A DNA stretch of 64,000 nucleotides, taken from NCBI GenBank assembly GCA_046263255.1, contig JBHELD010000031.1:68926-132925 (forward strand). Direction: 5' to 3'. Shown piece after piece: positions 60,462 through 64,000 of the stretch. Origin of the DNA: JALZEG01 sp046263255 (GTDB lineage: Bacteria > Actinomycetota > CADDZG01 > WHSQ01). Numbering within the stretch: position 1 is the first letter of the stretch; each line of letters starts with the position of its first letter. Both the position numbers and the translations under genes were made by a program. The notes beneath the pieces were generated by a model. It did no database searches and was not told where the DNA came from. It saw nothing but the letters and a program-made list of their open reading frames with translations.

Positions 60462-61318
60462 ATGGGTCGAGGGGGTGGGCGGCTGACGGCGGCGGGCGCC
60501 GTCGTCGTGTGGGTGCTGGCGCCGGCCGCGCCGGCGGCCCGCGCCCAGAGCGGGTGCGCGCCTCCCCCGACCGCCGGCGACGACGAGATCGTCTGCTCGG
60601 ACGAGGCCGACTCCCTGTCGACGCTCGGCGGCCACGACATCGTCTTCGGCGGCTCCGGGATCGACCTGCTCGGCGGCGACGGCGGGAACGACCAGCTCTA
60701 CGGCGAGGGCGGCGACGACACGCTCGGCGGCGACGCCGGCTCCGACTACCTGGAGGGCGAGACCGGAAGGGACACGCTCGACGGCGGCGACGGGTCGGAC
60801 GACCTGCGCGGCGGGACCGGCGTGGACACGATCTTCGGGGGGCCGGGGCAGGACGCGATCGACGGCGGCGCGCACGAGGACGACATCTACGGTCACGGCG
60901 GCGGCGACCTCGTGTTCGGGTGGCACGGCGACGACTCGCTCACCGGAGGGCCCGGCAACGACGACATGAGCGGCTTCCTCGGCGCGGACTCGCTCCGCGG
61001 TGGGTCGGGGCTCGACGTCCTGTACGGCGGCGACGGACCCGACGCGATCTCCGGCAACGGGGGCGGCGACTTCCTGCAGGGATCGTCGGGTGAGGACGTG
61101 CTGGACGGCAACGAGGGCCGAGACTTCCTCGTCGGCGGGAAGTCGCGCGACGTCGTCTACGCGCTCGCCGGGAAGGACCGCGTCAAGGGCGGTGCAGGCG
61201 ACGACGAGGTCTTCGCCGCAGACGGCGTCGTGGACCGGATCTCGTGCGGGGCCGGCGACGACGTCGTCCACGCGGACCGTGACGACGTGGTCGTCGACTG
61301 CGAGATCGTGGACCGGGT

Positions 61319-61322
<4 letters not shown>
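60462..61322 (+). CDS. secreted RTX-type calcium-binding repeat protein
   Basis: This 286-residue protein has a signal peptide (to about ARAQ, residue 29) and then some 20 nonapeptide-like repeats of the type GGDGxDxLxG filling residues 40-255. They fold as a calcium-loaded parallel beta-roll. Two cysteines flank each end (C32/C45, C268/C283). No catalytic domain is attached, so it is all repeat. A GATCAT hexamer 7 nt before the ATG may be its -10. Role could be structural or adhesive. Confidence 0.85.
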
Positions 61323-63277
<1,955 letters not shown>

Positions 63278-63283
63278 CGGGCC

Positions 63284-63289
63284 ATTATC
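63284..63289 (-). promoter_or_regulatory. -10 box of acs (leaderless)
   Basis: GATAAT on the minus strand ends 6 nt before the acs ATG. It overlaps the opposite -10 at 63286-63291 by 4 bp. Confidence 0.6.
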
Positions 63290-63291
63290 CT
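63286..63291 (+). promoter_or_regulatory. -10 box of the SQD1-like gene (leaderless)
   Basis: TATCCT ends 7 nt before the GTG at 63299 and overlaps the acs -10, so RNA polymerase cannot bind both at once. Confidence 0.55.
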
Positions 63292-63298
63292 GCCGGGC

Positions 63299-64000
63299 GT
63301 GAAGATCCTCATCCTCGGCGGCGACGGGTATCTCGGCTGGCCGACGGCGATGCACCTGTCGGCCGCGGGTCACGAGGTCTCGGTCGTCGACAACTTCCTG
63401 CGCCGCGCCATGGCGACCGAGCTCGGCAGCGACTCGCTGACCCCGATCCAGTCGCTCGGCGAGCGACTGCGCGCGTGGAAGGAGGTCTCCGGCAGCGAGA
63501 TCGCGTCGTTCCACGGCGACCTCACCGACCCACAGCTCGTCGACGAGGTGTTCCACCGGACCGGCCCGGACGCCGTCGTGCACTACGGCGAGCAGCCGAG
63601 CGCGCCCTACTCGATGATCGACCGGCGGCATGCGGTCGCGACCCAGCGCAACAACGTCGAAGGGACGCTCAACGTCCTCTACGCGATCCGCGACATCGCG
63701 CCGGAGGCCCACCTCGTGAAGCTCGGGACCATGGGCGAGTACGGGACGCCCGGCATCGACATCGAGGAAGGCTTCATCGAGATCGAGCACAAGGGCCGCT
63801 CCGACACGCTGCCGTTCCCGAAGCTGCCCGGCTCGATGTACCACCTCACGAAGGTCCACGACTCGCACAACATCCACTTCGCGTGCCGCATATGGGGCAT
63901 CCGCGCCACGGACCTGAACCAGGGGGTCGTGTACGGCATCCACACCGAGGAGACGCGCCTCGACGAGCGCCTCTGCACGCGCTTCGACTACGACGAGGTG
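63299..64000 (+). CDS. UDP-sulfoquinovose synthase (SQD1/SqdB-like), partial
   Basis: The open frame of 234 codons runs off the right edge. It is an SDR-family NAD-dependent epimerase/dehydratase that in its homologues makes UDP-sulfoquinovose from UDP-glucose and sulfite. The N-terminal NAD motif is GGDGYLGWPTAMHLS (8-21), then DNFLRR, GEQPSAPYSMID (98-108) and KLGTMGEYGTPGIDIEEG (141-158). The catalytic pair is Y181 and K185 (MYHLTK), and T144 is in the TMGEYG loop; this spacing matches plant SQD1. The product would feed sulfolipid or a sulfonated glycan. It is read away from acs. Confidence 0.88.
   Translation, partial: MKILILGGDGYLGWPTAMHLSAAGHEVSVVDNFLRRAMATELGSDSLTPIQSLGERLRAWKEVSGSEIASFHGDLTDPQLVDEVFHRTGPDAVVHYGEQPSAPYSMIDRRHAVATQRNNVEGTLNVLYAIRDIAPEAHLVKLGTMGEYGTPGIDIEEGFIEIEHKGRSDTLPFPKLPGSMYHLTKVHDSHNIHFACRIWGIRATDLNQGVVYGIHTEETRLDERLCTRFDYDEV

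Overview
The window is 64 kb of very GC-rich chromosomal DNA (roughly 70% by eye) with about 61 genes. They are packed so tightly that no gene-free stretch exceeds 300 bases. The gene families (wax-ester synthase/DGAT-type acyltransferase, PucR-type regulator, separate LigD ligase and polymerase parts, UgpC-type sugar ABC transporter, SQD1-like UDP-sulfoquinovose synthase) and the many promoters that place transcription starts at the start codon suggest a member of the Actinomycetota, perhaps a deep-branching one. This is inference; there is no rRNA or marker gene to fix it. I saw no tRNA, rRNA, CRISPR array or transposase.

Layout. 0-3.8 kb: a minus-strand nurA-herA-mre11 (sbcD-type) DNA end-resection operon that runs off the left edge. 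3.9-16.4 kb: central metabolism and housekeeping (KDPG aldolase, wax-ester synthase, Pcm, PRPP synthetase, VOC protein, AlkZ-like winged-helix protein, secreted GH15-like glycosidase, zinc-type dehydrogenase, P1 peptidase), plus a two-gene unit coding a tiny zinc finger and a 13-residue-repeat protein. 16.5-22.4 kb: two cupredoxin lipoproteins, a metallo-beta-lactamase-fold hydrolase whose start is tandemly duplicated, CorA, and a class III aminotransferase. 22.5-39 kb: a polyamine/GABA region in which a gabT - aldehyde dehydrogenase - potA - potD - potB - potC operon faces a PucR-type regulator. Two further aldehyde dehydrogenases lie downstream of a lysyl oxidase and a secreted CocE-type hydrolase. 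39-44.8 kb: small metallopeptidase, CASTOR/POLLUX-like channel, lipoprotein, stress membrane protein, metallophosphoesterase and dCMP deaminase. 44.8-46.5 kb: a clearly lower-GC island with two overlapping DUF488 genes and a third gene of unknown function; this is the best candidate for an undescribed system. 46.7-53 kb: a sugar ABC transporter operon whose first permease carries a large extracellular insert and whose last gene is a beta-helix/membrane protein. 53-64 kb: methyltransferase, split NHEJ ligase and polymerase, secreted metalloprotease, DUF72, DJ-1/PfpI, aquaporin with an altered NPA box, RTX-type calcium-binding protein, acetyl-CoA synthetase, and a partial UDP-sulfoquinovose synthase running off the right edge.

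Three global patterns stand out. First, at least 18 genes have a TANNNT-type -10 box 6-9 bases before the start codon and no evident leader, which implies leaderless mRNAs. Second, five of thirteen convergent gene pairs end with interlocked stop codons sharing 4 bp. Third, short tandem duplications (15-39 bp units) recur at or near gene starts.
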